Shown: piece after piece, positions 21,523 to 32,265 of the stretch
How positions within the stretch are numbered: the first letter of the stretch is position 1
How the letters are laid out: every line of letters begins with the position of its first letter
Origin: Periplaneta americana
Taxonomy: Eukaryota > Arthropoda > Insecta > Blattodea > Blattidae
Assembly: GCF_040183065.1 (NCBI RefSeq)
Contig: NC_091123.1
Location: 109,838,821-109,902,820, forward strand
DNA: 64,000 nucleotides
Reading direction: 5' to 3'
The notes under the pieces: generated by a model
Seen by the model: the letters and a program-made list of their open reading frames with translations, nothing else
Databases searched by the model: none
What the model was told of the DNA's origin: nothing
Translations under genes and position numbers: made by a program

Positions 21523-23236
21523 CAGTGATGAATTCACGGGATGGCCAGGGGAAGGGGAATGCCCCCCTCCACGGAGATTTCAGGTTTCTTTAAAAAAAAA
21601 AAAACATAATTTAGATTATACAATATCATATTTCAATTTGAGACTTTTCACTAATTAAAATAAATTCTGTTATGTAGGTTTTCGGCTAGTTGTTTCCTTG
21701 AATGTTGGTGGTCTGCCGGCCGATCTTGATTGGTTCATCTGTAAACCGCCGGAATTTTCACTCTTGATTGTTAGAGTTAAGAATTCAAGTGTGCTGTATT
21801 TTTTATTGGTGTAATTTTCAGCGTTAGTTTTGCTTAGCAAATATAATAATTTTGTTTGCTATCATACATCGTATGGCAACCTACAATTTTTTTTAATTAA
21901 TCGTATGGGGAAAAGAAAATTTTGTCTGTACGGAGCCATACGGCATATGGGGTGCCTAAGTTTTGTACGCGGAGATCTGTACAGTTCTGAGATCATCTCT
22001 TGCTGTTCCTAATGTATTTTGTTTGATGTTCATAAACAAAAATTGTCCACCTCTGCAGCACTGGAATCCAGAATTATATAAAATAATGGTTTAAAAACAG
22101 GAAGTACTGCAAATACACACTCCAAGATTCATCGAGACAAGTGTATTCTTTAAATCAAGCTTGTTGTACAATTAAAACTTAAAGCCAAACAATTTCTTTA
22201 CTTCTTCTTTAATATTAAAAAAAATCATTAAATGACAGTCGGAGAGATAGAGGAAGGAGAGTAAAATACATTTCAAGGGAGAAAACAAGGGGTGGGGCGT
22301 ATGGCCAAGAGAAAAATTACCATGACAGCACTGGTTATTACAGAAATATGTACAAGGCTAAACAACAGACATGTTTGCTTTTCTTTAAAGAAATAGGCCT
22401 AGACTACATATTGAGGAGTCAATGGAAAGTGCATCCTTTGCATTTAATGAAGAAATTTCTCAGTTAACTTTGAGTGAAAGTGAAATCTGTGAACCGATAA
22501 TTTCATCTGTGTTACCTTCATCTAAACTAGTAGTAAGTTGGACAAAAAAATGCGATTTTAAGCATCTTATTTCGGCTAAGCTGAGTTGTGTTAGGCTGCG
22601 AGCGTATTTGTTGTGTTTAGTAACGTATTAATTCTTAACAAAGAGTGTTGTCTAATTTGATGTTGGCATAGCAACACGTAATATAAACAAACGTCCAGTA
22701 TTTTGAAGTTTGTTATCAACGTTATTTTTAATCAGAGTAAGGACAGGATGGAAAATTGGAATGGTATGCAACGTTTCGTCGCTGCACAGTGCTTGTTTCG
22801 GTAGCATTACAATATTGGTCGTAATCATCCGATACCAACTGCATATGTAATCAAAACGTGGCTGAAAATTTTTGAAGAGATAGATTGTGCTCTAAATAAG
22901 AAGTCCACAGGTGTGCAAACACCAGAGAACATGTCTACTGTAAGAACCGCATTTGAGCGAAATCCTAAACAATAATTCCTATATACCACGTTACATGACA
23001 ATAGAATTATTAAGTTAATGTTTATTTATTAATATTTGGTACATTTAAAACAATATAAACGAATGAAAGCTCTATTTCTTTAATTTACCCCATTTTCCTA
23101 TGTTCCCTTTTACATAGTCTGTATTGTTGCAACGTAAAATTTGAATTATTCTTTCATTTGCTGTCGTTCTCACCCCCCCCCCCCCCAGTATAGCATAAAT
23201 CCCCTTCGGAGGCAAAAAGGTCTGAATTCAACACAG
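21523..23236 (+). mobile_element. ZMYM-type hAT relic, copy 2
   Basis: Ends are CAGTGATGAATTCACGGG and the complement of the right end CTGTGTTGAATTCAGACC, an imperfect TIR. The 22422-22631 frame (MESASFAFNEEISQLTLSES) parallels ESVESASVVFIEENYELALS of copy 1, and the 5' and 3' flanks align with copy 1 throughout. Compared with copy 1 it has an extra block holding a mariner-like N-terminus (22745-22975) and a run of 14 C at about 23173-23186. No clear TSD. Confidence 0.65.
22745..22975 (+). mobile_element. Mariner-like transposase N-terminus, nested
   Basis: The plus-strand reading WNGMQRFVAAQCLFR, a stop, YNIGRNHPIPTAYVIKTWLK, IFEEIDCALNKKSTGVQTPE and NMSTVRTAFERNPKQ matches the helix-turn-helix part of mariner-like transposases (FVAAQREFRREF...IKTWVRNFEETGS...RTPENI..VR.AI..SP). 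It stops at PKQ before any catalytic residue. It lies inside the hAT relic, and copy 1 lacks this block. Confidence 0.75.
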
Positions 23237-24049
23237 GACTAGATTGAACCATGAGCGCATTTGGTTTAGTTTAAACGACCGTGACGTGGTCTTTCCTTTG
23301 AGTCAGAAGAACGTGAACTATGATCAAATTCTCAACTTTGTCGCTGAAGAATAATGACCGGATAATGACAAAGAATTCTTGGAAAATGTAGCTGTAGTAT
23401 TATTGGATATGAGGAAAAGAAATTTGGCTCGTAGTCCGCATAAAGATCTCTTGGCCAGAGCACAAATCTTTTTCGATGGCGTAGGAGTGACAGCCACCCT
23501 CTCTGCCCCCACCGTCGAAGTGTCTGGTTGTTAACATCGTCGACTGCTGCACTTGTTCACAACACGCTCTGTTCTCCGGCTTCACCCTCTCGCTGGCTGC
23601 TGGCTCCTTGCTATCGATCCGCGCTTCTCCTCCTCTGCTGATATTATCTTTAATTCATGGGAAGCTCTATATTATGCACTTTAGCAGCTACCACACGCAG
23701 CTATGATAATCCTAGATTAAGCATTATGGAATGGATAAGAAATATTTTTATCTCTCATAATCCTAGTGAAATAGCGAAGAAAGGATGTGAGCCTGTTAGG
23801 TATTAAGAATTTAAAATATAAATAAATAATAATACAAGCAGTATCGCCTTTGTTTCCTGGAAGGGAAATGGAATTTTGCTTCCCTCACATTGATGCTGAA
23901 AGTTTTCCTTTGTTTTGTGTTTATTCTGTTAACTATATCTTCACTTTTATTTTTATCTAAGAGAGTATGACTATATGTCCAGCTGCATATCTGAGGAACT
24001 TCATTTCGCCTGCTTAAATTCACTTTGGTATGACATGACTAAAATTTCG
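23237..24049. other. No recognised feature
   Basis: No TE terminus or gene recognised; short frames only. Confidence 0.5.
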
Positions 24050-24337
24050 CTGTCATGTAACATTGCACTACGACGAAGTGAAGAGAAACGACTAGAAGCA
24101 TTTGAAATGTGGATATGGAGGAGAATAAAGCGAGTGAAATGGACAGACAGATTAAGAAATGAAACTGTGTTGAAAAGAGTGGGTGAAGAAAGAATAATGC
24201 TCAAATTGAGCAGGAATAGAAAAAGGAATTGGTTGTGTCACTGGCTGAGAAGAAACTGCCTACTGAAGGATGCACTGGAAGGAATGGTGAACGGGAAAAA
24301 AGTACGGGGCAAAGAAGATATCAGATTATAGACGACG

Positions 24338-24379
<42 letters not shown>

Positions 24380-24480
24380 ATCATGTGCGGAAACAAAGAG
24401 GAAGACAGAAAATAAGAAAGATTGGAGAATGTGGGTTTACAGTTAAAGACCTGCCCTTGGGCAGAAAACTGTGAATGAAT
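24050..24480 (+). mobile_element. LINE-B C-terminal fragment
   Basis: The frame 23975-24331 enters the LINE at about 24070: RRSEEKRLEAFEMWIWRRIK, RVKWTDRLRNETVLKRVGEE, RIMLKLSRNRKRNWLCHWLR, then RNCLLKDALEGMVNGKK. A frameshift follows, a (TA)n run (24338-24377) has grown inside the sequence, and the 3' tail CCTGCCCTTGGGCAGAAAAC follows. It is the best LINE-B C-terminus in the window; the reverse transcriptase core is missing. Confidence 0.85.
24338..24377. repeat. (TA)n microsatellite within LINE-B
   Basis: About 20 TA units expanded inside the LINE-B sequence between the GATATCAGATTATAGACG and TGGATCATGTGCGG blocks. Confidence 0.93.
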
Positions 24481-24529
24481 GAAGTGCGATTACTGTATAA
24501 AATTCATTATTCTTTTTTCTGACAGTTTT

Positions 24530-24655
24530 TTTTAAACATAAAATTTACTTTGTCATACGTTAAAAGTGTTAAAATTGTTAAAAAAGGTATATACCTTCGA
24601 CAGACGGCCCGTTTCGACGCTATGTGTCGTCGTCCTCAGTGTCTCTTGAACCACA
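24530..24655 (-). mobile_element. Second copy of the hammerhead-like small element
   Basis: On the minus strand this aligns with 12684-12800: GACGACGACACATAGCGTCG, AAACGGGCCGTCTGTCGAAG, GTATATACCTTTTTTAAC, then TTTTAACACTTTTAACGT and a CAAAGTAAATTTTATG block. It extends further 5' than the first copy and so keeps the CTGAGGA core. A palindrome AAGGTATATACCTT followed by T resembles a transcription stop hairpin. TSD not found. The left boundary is uncertain. Confidence 0.65.
24599..24643 (-). ncRNA. Candidate type I hammerhead ribozyme
   Basis: Reading the minus strand: GACA, core CTGAGGA, a stem II region GACGAC-ACATA-GCGTC (with an extra C before it and one bulge), core GAAA, short stem III ACG-GGC-CGT, cleavage triplet GTC, then TGTC pairing with the leading GACA. 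This is the order of an open-stem-I hammerhead, a fold known in Penelope-like elements and retrozymes. The extra C between CTGAGGA and stem II is non-canonical and may weaken or abolish activity. Assignment is by eye, without folding. Confidence 0.42.
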
Positions 24656-24858
24656 CCACTTTTTTTTTTTTTGCAAACGTTTGGCGTATTGTTCCACGGA
24701 AGTAATTTAATTTATTTAATTTTCATTCAGTTTCATTGTTTTTCTCATATTGTATGGAGCAGCCCAGATATAAATGTGTTTTGTTATTTAATACTATTTT
24801 TAGGTAATTAGTTAGGTAATCAAACCCATCCCAGAGCACAGCTGTGGATCAGCAGATA

Positions 24859-24859
<1 letters not shown>

Positions 24860-24925
<66 letters not shown>

Positions 24926-24926
24926 T
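24860..24926. repeat. (TTA)n microsatellite
   Basis: About 22 TTA units. Confidence 0.95.
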
Positions 24927-25628
24927 CCTCAAGGTATTGCTGGAGACCCAACTATGTTCTTGCATGTTATTGAATCATCTTTCCTCATCAAGTAGCCTAC
25001 TTGAATGCTGTTCAAAGGAGAGAAAAGGCTGCATTTAATAGATATAAAGAATGCTGTGAAAGAAAACAAAATTTCAAGCCTATTTGAATTATATTGTAAT
25101 ATAGAGAGACGATTCTGGAAAGTTTATACACCTTTTTTTTTGTCCTACATCATTGCACTAGCTACCTATTATAATTTCAGTATCACTACTCCATATGTTT
25201 CCCGTCTTGCAAGGGCATATCAGACGAAATATTGGATTTAACATAGGCCTATTGAGTAAGGAAGAGAGACGTGCAGCATGTGTCCCTCTCTCTCTCTCTT
25301 TCTCTGTCTGTATGTATTCTTTGTATCAAGTCTATATTCTTCAGGTCGTGTGTACTTGAAGAACCTTAACAAAAAGCGAAATCATCAGAGAAATTGTGAC
25401 AGTTGAATTTTTTTAATTTCACAAGACAGTGGGTATGTCGTATGAAAGTTGAGACTTGAGTTTTTAATTTTATGAGACTGGCGTTATCATTACTGTCATG
25501 TGGATAGGCTATTAAGCTTGAATTTTTAATTTCACAACACTGTGTCCATATCAATTCCGTGGCATAGAAGCGAGAATTTTTTTTTGACATAAGAAAAGCG
25601 AAAAATACAAATTAAATCAACGTTAACG
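24927..25628. other. No recognised feature
   Basis: Unassigned; a short CT-rich run lies near 25285-25315. Confidence 0.5.
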
Positions 25629-25828
25629 TAAATATTTAGGGCCGTATTCATAGACATTTTTAGCGCGGGTTTCCGGTGGACGATCAGCGTTTTTCGTATT
25701 CATAAACCAGTGTTAGTGATAGGATATGATTTGAATTCTGTACAAGTAACCAGTGGATAGCCGGGGCTAGTTTAGTACGCTCGTAACGCGTGCTGCGAAA
25801 TGTCTATGAATAACATCCTTAAATATTT
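25629..25828. mobile_element. 182-bp MITE with 9-bp TSD
   Basis: The element is 25638-25819. Ends: AGGGCCGTATTCATAGACAT and the complement AGGATGTTATTCATAGACAT. The exact target duplication TAAATATTT lies at 25629-25637 and 25820-25828; one more A could extend it. A 9-bp TSD is typical of Mutator-like (MULE) elements. Non-coding. Confidence 0.82.
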
Positions 25829-26307
25829 AAGAAGTGCCAAAGATTTTTCGTTGGTTGTTATATAGGTACGGACAGATGCACGTTGCATTGGAAACGACAG
25901 TCATGATTTGGAATCTCCGTCTGAGTTATTAATTATATATAATTAATATATATACTACAAAGATTTATTTAAAATCATCCGTCCTCAAGTGAGGTTGACC
26001 ACTGGGATCCGGAATTAACAAACATAAAAAGATGAAGAGAAATGAAACGAGTAAAATAATTATTTGATTTGTACATTAAAACTAAAATGTATGTGTTAAC
26101 ATATAAATGATAGTGTAGAATTTGAAAAGAGGCCTTCAGAATTTCCATCACAATCTTCTGAACCTCATAAAAGGGAATTATAAAGGATTTAAGGATATTA
26201 CATGTAAATTTTGGTAAACAACCTCTCGCTCCAAATAGTAAGCCTGCAACATCCCAGTTGTAAAGCGAAATGCCATATTTTTCACTGAGGCATGGAAGAC
26301 AAGGTAC
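25829..26307. other. No recognised feature
   Basis: Unassigned AT-rich DNA. Confidence 0.5.
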
Positions 26308-27028
26308 ATACAGGGTGGAAGGTAAGGTAGTACATTAATTGTAATATGTGATTCCTTGAAATATACTTACTTACTTATTTACTGGCTTTTAAGGAACCCG
26401 GAGGTTCATTGCCGCCCTCACATAAGCCCGCTATAGTTCCCTATCCTGAACAAGATCAATCCAGTCTCTATCATCATATCCCACCTCCATCAAATCCATT
26501 TTAATATTAAGTATATTCCCATCTACGTCTCGGCCTCCCCAATATAACGGACAAGAAAGTATCATACCATTTTGCTAGTTTTTTCGAAGTTTTTGAAAAA
26601 ATAATACTTTTATGCCGACATTTCGATCGATGGCGGGGTCCACACCTGTGGAGTAACGGTCAGCGCGTCTGGCCGCGAAACCAGATGGCCCGGGTTCGAA
26701 TCCCGGTCGGGGCAAGTTACCTGGTTGAGGTTTTTTCCGGGGTTTTCCCTCAACCCAATACGAGCAAATGCTGGGTAACTTTCGGTGCTGGACCCTGTAC
26801 TCATTTCACCGGCATTATCACCTTCATATCATTCAGACGCTAAATAACCTAGATGTTGATACAGCGTCGTAAAATAACCCAATAAAATAAATAAAAAATA
26901 AATCGATGGCGGGCTTATGTGAGGGCGGCAATGAAGCTCCGGGTTCCTTAAAAGCCAGTAAATAAGTAAGTATATTTAAAGGAATCACATACTACAATTA
27001 ATGTACTACCTTACCTTCCACCCCGTAT
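26308..27028. mobile_element. Long inverted repeat carrying LINE-A ends
   Basis: Arms of about 125 bp: 26308-26434 and 26904-27028. Each arm runs inward from ATACAGGGTGGAAGGTAAGG through AGTACATTAATTGTAATATG and TGATTCCTT into the LINE-A 3' end (TACTTACTTACTTATTTACT, GGCTTTTAAGGAACCCGGAG). The left arm continues into a longer minus-strand LINE-A piece (to about 26540, TCTACGTCTCGGCCTCCCC); the right arm holds only the last 60 or so bp of LINE-A on the plus strand. The outer ACAGGGTGG resembles mariner-type ends. Either a palindromic duplication or a TIR element that absorbed LINE ends. Confidence 0.8.
26626..26913 (+). mobile_element. SINE-1 nested in LINE-A end, 12-bp TSD
   Basis: The SINE is 26638-26901. 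The exact duplication ATCGATGGCGGG is at 26626-26637 and 26902-26913, and the right copy runs into LINE-A, so the SINE sits within a truncated LINE-A end. Head: CACACCTGTGGAGTAACGGT, then B box GGTTCGAATCCC. Central block: GAGGTTTTTTCCGGGGTTTT. Tail: GTCGTAAAATAACCCAATAA followed by A-rich repeats. Other copies are at 47079-47325 and, diverged, 29087-29323. Confidence 0.93.
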
Positions 27029-27415
27029 TTAGCTCGCTTGTCATCACCTGATTCGTGTCTCGTTCAAAGCAAATCGTAGGGACTAAAACCATCGCTTTCT
27101 GGTCGCTTTCTGGGTTCTTTTATTGATGGCAATTATATCCACCCTTCTACGAGCATCATCTACAGACACACAATGCATCTCCTCATGTATTCCCATCCTC
27201 TGTTTCTTAGCAGGTTGGCAATTGCTGTACTGGCACGATGGTGTGAGGGCGTGAGAGTCCCATAGTTTTCTCATTTATAGTAAAATCTGAATACTAGAAG
27301 ACATTTTATTAGAAAATATCCTAATTGTTACCTTACAAGAGCATATTATGAAGTTAGAAATCTACGTTGAAGATTGAAGAAGAATGAGCAATTGTTACCG
27401 ACAATATATGCGTGT
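27029..27415. other. No recognised feature
   Basis: No recognised repeat or gene. Confidence 0.5.
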
Positions 27416-27608
27416 TGTTGTTGTTGTTTAGTCAACTGTCCGAAGGCTGCTTTGAACTTCATAAGTAACACCAATAAGACATGGTTCAGGCAACTAAGTC
27501 AAGAGATAATAGGGTAGGATGGCCAGTTTCTCTCCCCCTCCATTGCATACATCGCTGGCTAGTAACATATTACACTAATCAGACTACAGATGTATACAAA
27601 CAATTGAA
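27416..27608 (+). repeat. Dispersed repeat R5
   Basis: Begins GTTGTTGTTGTTTAGTCAAC then TGTCCGAAG, and includes GGGTAGGATGGCCAGTTTCT and CCCTCCATTGCATACATCGC, ending at TATACAAACAATTG. An inverted copy with the same order lies at 59688-59892. No coding capacity; the class (SINE or LINE 3' end) is unknown. Confidence 0.8.
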
Positions 27609-28175
27609 GGGTCCGAGGGGAAAAAAAAAAACGTTTAGTTCAAACTTAGTAATTTTTATTTTTTAATTGACTCTGGCAGTTAAAGTTGAGATCTTAAGGT
27701 CTCCTAATTATGCAAGGGAAAAATTCGCTTGGTTCTACATTGTAAGCGTATTAAGGAAAGGCTTACACGGGAAGAAACTGTTAGTTGTGCAAATCTGTAA
27801 ACGCTCTTCTGAAAAATTTGCAAAATGTGGCTAAACGTGTTTTTTTCGCATGGACCCTTCAATTGTTCTTTCTCTGACACATATCGTCAAGTGAGATGTA
27901 CTGCTTGGTAATAGGTGTAGGTCTAGCCTACATATCAGCCAGAACCTCAATCACAGGTGTTAGAATACTTATGTGCGGTAGTAAAAATAGAAAACGTCGT
28001 ATTTAAATAAAGTATTTCTAACACTGAATTTATGTAGATGTGTCAATAAACCTAACAAAGTTTGTTACATCTGTTACGAAGTAGGCCTAACTTTCAAATT
28101 ACGGAAACTATAATTGACATGCATAGCTAAAAACCGTATCTCCTTAAATTTGGTTGCAAATTGGGCAGCATCGAA
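27609..28175. other. No recognised feature
   Basis: No recognised repeat or gene. Confidence 0.5.
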
Positions 28176-28711
28176 TACACAGGATGGATGATAACCTTTG
28201 CAACAAAATTTAAGAGGTGATTCTACATGTTAAATATAACAAAACTTTTATTAAACTTTTCTTTCGATGAAGCATCATTAAGCATGAAAAAAAATAGTCT
28301 TTGTCCAATGTTTGCAGCGCACTATTGCAGTAATGGCCCCAGAGAAATGGTTGATTGCTATACAGCCAGATAGATTAAAGTAATTTGAACAGTTAATGAC
28401 TTGAATCTTTTTTTGCAAATTAAACATTTAACCATGAATTTAAATTGAGTAATAGCGAAAATCGTTTAAATAAATCTTGCAACGCAGCTCACGTCGCGTG
28501 TTACCGACTGAGTTCAGCAGAGGGGGAGGGGAAGGTAAGGAGTGCAAGTTAGAGTTATTGCAGCAGCCGTGATGTTGCCTAATGCTTCATAGAAATACAG
28601 TATAACCATTTTCTCTAAAACGATGAAAAACATATTTAGATTTTCCAAATCTCTCCTCATGATCTATTACCAGTTTCATTTTGGTTCAGAGGTTACCATC
28701 CACCCTGTATA
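28176..28711. mobile_element. TIR element (about 530 bp), TA-flanked
   Basis: Left end ACAGGATGGATGATAACCTT followed by TG; the complement of the right end is ACAGGGTGGATGGTAACCTC followed by TG. TA is present just outside each end (28176-28177 and 28710-28711). No transposase reading inside. Probably a non-autonomous Tc1/mariner-type element. Confidence 0.68.
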
Positions 28712-29086
28712 CCTATTTATACAGACATATAAGACAATGAATTCTAGATGTATGCCGAGAAAAAATATGACTCCAGTAAGCAGACAAACGCGCTACCGCA
28801 TGAGCTAGCTGGTGGCATCAATTGTTCTTTCTCTGACACATCGAGATGTACTGCCTGATAGTAGGTACAGTATATCTGACAGAATGTCAGTCAGCCTGTC
28901 CAAGTATGGTATAAAATTGCACAGAGTATATTTGATGAAATACGAGTAAACAAAACAAAAATTACATTATAGTTCGAAAGCGGTCATGTATGAACAAAAT
29001 ACGCACTTACCTCAAATATAGGAAATAGACAATTGTAGGCAACCTGAAACTGTTGTAAAGTGATGAATAAGGTACTTAACATCTTA

Positions 29087-29323
29087 TGATACACCGCTCT
29101 AGAATAACGGTGAAACGGGCGAGTCTGGGTTCATATTCTGGTCGGATCAAGTTAGCCTACCTGTTGAGATTTTTTCCGGAGCTTTCCCTCAACCCATTAA
29201 GAGCAAATGCTGGGTAACTTTCGGCGATGGACCTTGGACTCATTTCGCCTGCATTATCACCTTCATCTCATTCCGACGCTAGGTAATCATAACAGTTTAT
29301 AAAACGTCGTAAAATAACCAATC
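29087..29323 (+). mobile_element. Diverged SINE-1
   Basis: The head is degraded (ACACCGCTCTAGAATAACGG, then GGGTTCATATTC instead of a B box), while the central block GAGATTTTTTCCGGAGCTTT and the tail ACGTCGTAAAATAACCAATC are clear. It directly abuts the left TSD of the element at 29339. Confidence 0.8.
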
Positions 29324-30666
29324 AAAAATCTTATGTTTCTATATATCAATATATCAAAGTTGTTTAACAATCTTATGGCTTAACACAATATGCAAATAAA
29401 TTATTCAATGTTTAGTATATTTACATTTGTTGTATTATTCTACGAACGTTTTCGCCCTCCAAGGGACATCATCAGGTACAATGTTGTTACAGTATCAAAT
29501 ATCTAAAATCAATTATAAAAGATTTGAACACATGTTCAAAAGTGTTCATCATAATAAAGTACAATGTGTATAGAATGTGAAACGTAGTGTACACTTGAAT
29601 AAAATATATAAAATGAACATACAAAATTTATATATTAAGACAAGACCTGAGTCAAAGTTATACTGAATTCACAAGGGTAAATGGCTATTAATTGTATGTT
29701 ATGTGCAATATGTTGAAATATAATATAGGGCCTATGTATACTTTAGTATTAAAACATGTTATATGTTATAGCTTATAAAATCTAATTGAATCTTAATGTA
29801 GCGTTAATAAACTATCGTAGAGAACTATTAACTATCTCATTTTATGAGCATGTTGTGCTTAAAACAAATGATCTTTCATTATATTTGTGTAAGCGTATAC
29901 ATATACATTAATATGTCACTTTCATATAACACTGTACTTTAAACAATAATGATAATAATTTGTTATGTAGCCTATTTTTTATAAAGCAGACGTATCACTA
30001 AATGTTGAGTCGAAAACAAGATGTTTTCAATATTCACAAATGTAATGAAAGATCATTTGTTTTAAGCACAATATGCTCATAAAATGAGATATTTAACAGT
30101 TCTCTACGATAGTTTATTAACGCTACATTAAAATCCTGTTAGATTTCATATAACATATAACATGTTTTTAATACTAAAGTATAGCCCTACATAGGCCCTA
30201 TATTATATTTCAACATATTGCATTCTATGAACATAACACACAATTAATAGCCATTTAGGCTTGTGAATTCAGTAGAACTTTGACTCAGGTCTTGCCTTTA
30301 ATATATAAATTTTGTATGTTCATTTTAAATATTTTACCCAAGTGTACACTACGTTTGACATTCTATACGCATTGTACTTTATTATGATGAACACTTTTGA
30401 ACATGTGTTCATATCTTCTATAATTGAGTTTAGATATTTGATATTGTAACAATATTGTACCTGATGATGTCCCTTGCAGGGCGAAAAAGTTCGGAGAATA
30501 ATACAACAAATGTAAATATATTAAACATTGAATAATTTGTTTTGTATATTGTGTTAAGCCATAAGATTGATAAAAAAAAACTTTAATATATTGATATATA
30601 GCAACATTAGTATTGGGCTTAGCTGACCATATCAAAATGAATTGTAAATTAAAAAATCTTATGTTT
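29324..30666. mobile_element. Inverted-arm Penelope-like insertion, 15-bp TSD
   Basis: The insert is 29339-30651. The exact duplication AAAAATCTTATGTTT is at 29324-29338 and 30652-30666. Two arms of about 550 bp (about 29339-29890 and 30047-30603) are near-complements, separated by about 150 bp; the right arm has some 50 extra bp at its outer end. Each arm carries CTGATGATGTCCCTTG then a GGGCGAAAA block (minus at 29449-29475, plus at 30461-30487), the CTGATGA...GAAA signature of hammerhead motifs in Penelope-like element terminal repeats, although stem III is imperfect. No protein frame is retained. Known PLEs often show inverted partial repeats, so this is likely a deleted PLE; a foldback transposon is the alternative. 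Confidence 0.7.
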
Positions 30667-32265
30667 GAGTCTCCCACAGAAAATAATTATTAAATTAGGT
30701 AAAATCCTCAGCCTATTTAATTAGAGTCGAGAGTAGCTTCTGTGTTTGAAATGTGACGTTAAACAAAAACTTACGAGTGGTGTCGTAACATGAGAGCTTG
30801 TATTTCAACAGAGGTGTGCAGAAACTTCATATTCATACTCTGTCTACGTCATTATCGTTAAAAGTTAGAAAGACCCTGGCGTTGAATTCCTTTCGATAAA
30901 ACTGTAGGAAAAGTGTAGTACACTTTGGAAGTACGCTACATCGAGCAGTAAGAGGAGTTAATTTGCTAGAAATGTTAATTGTCTGTGCTCCGAAATATCG
31001 TTAACATGAGTGGAGCTCCTGCATTAAATGTCCCTTTACCCGTATGAACAAATTGGAGAACGGAGCAAGAATACAAATGTGTACATTGTACGTTTGACAG
31101 CCGTATTAGACGAAAGAAATCACTAGGAAGTTAACCGTCAATGTAAATACTTGTTTCCCACACATTCTCACTTTTTCACAGTCGCTCCTAAGCGTCGTAA
31201 CTCGTAATCCGTCTCGCTTCTGTCGCTCTCTTTGAGGTAATCATGACCTCGCTCTACAGGCACGTACAGCTGTGCAGTTAGTGGTGGGAATATGAATCTG
31301 CAGAGCTACTTGGAACTGAAATGATACGCCTTGTGAGTTCGTTCTTCGTAATTATAGCTCGGAGGTTCAATTCCCGAAGTCCACGTTCCTACTGCAACGA
31401 TTGTTTTCATAGAGTTTGTCCAGATAATGAAAGTGTAAGTGTAAATTCATTATTATTGTTGCTACACAGTCATTGGCCCAGCATTCGATTTCCAGCAAGG
31501 TAATAAAGACTATTGTGTACTTTCTCACTGGTTTATCTTTTAAATTAATATTACACTTTCTTCAGAAGAAGAAGAAGTTTAAATTAAAGGTAGGCTGTGC
31601 ATTGCTGAGTTTTTAAATCTTCCACAATTCTTTTCTGCAGTAAATCTACGGACCAAGTCTGCAGTTAAGCGTTTACTACATCGTATCACACTTAACGGAT
31701 ATTTTAAGTGCAATGCGTTCACTGTAACGGCTCTACCTCATCGCCTCATCTGATTCCGTATCAGCTGTTTAAAACAAAACAAATGACGTACGATATTGAC
31801 ATTGCTGAAAGCAGAGGAGTTTGAGGTTAGGTCTATTAATCATGAGTGTTAGCGAATAAGAATTTGTAATTGTTTCATGCTTCTTAATTGAAGAGGAAGA
31901 AATGAAAGAGATATTGGTTACATTATATTGGTTATATAAGAAACGACTTGATTACTGTAATGGGAATGCCTCAAATTATATAATTCTTCGCAATTTTCTA
32001 CAAGTGAAATAAGTTTTCCGTCTGCCTTTTGGCGCAACATAATGGTAACAGTTGAGCAATTAAAATTGATGTATTAAAGAAGGCCATGATCGCACGCATA
32101 GGAAAAGTTGCCCATCCGAGAAATGTGGACGATTTACCGAGAGCCGATGCGTGAGATACGATGTACTCAACGCGGTTACATAACAATTACAGCAAAGATT
32201 GTCTTTTTCCGATCCGTGCGATTCGTCCGATGAGTGCGATACTATGTAGTGAACGCTTACCTTAA
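30667..32265. other. No recognised feature
   Basis: 1.6 kb of unassigned DNA; frame 31321-31503 has no recognisable motif. Confidence 0.5.

Noticed and set aside
21515..23244. Target duplication for hAT copy 2
   Set aside because: Flanks ATTGGGAC and GACTAGAT do not match; no TSD is claimed.
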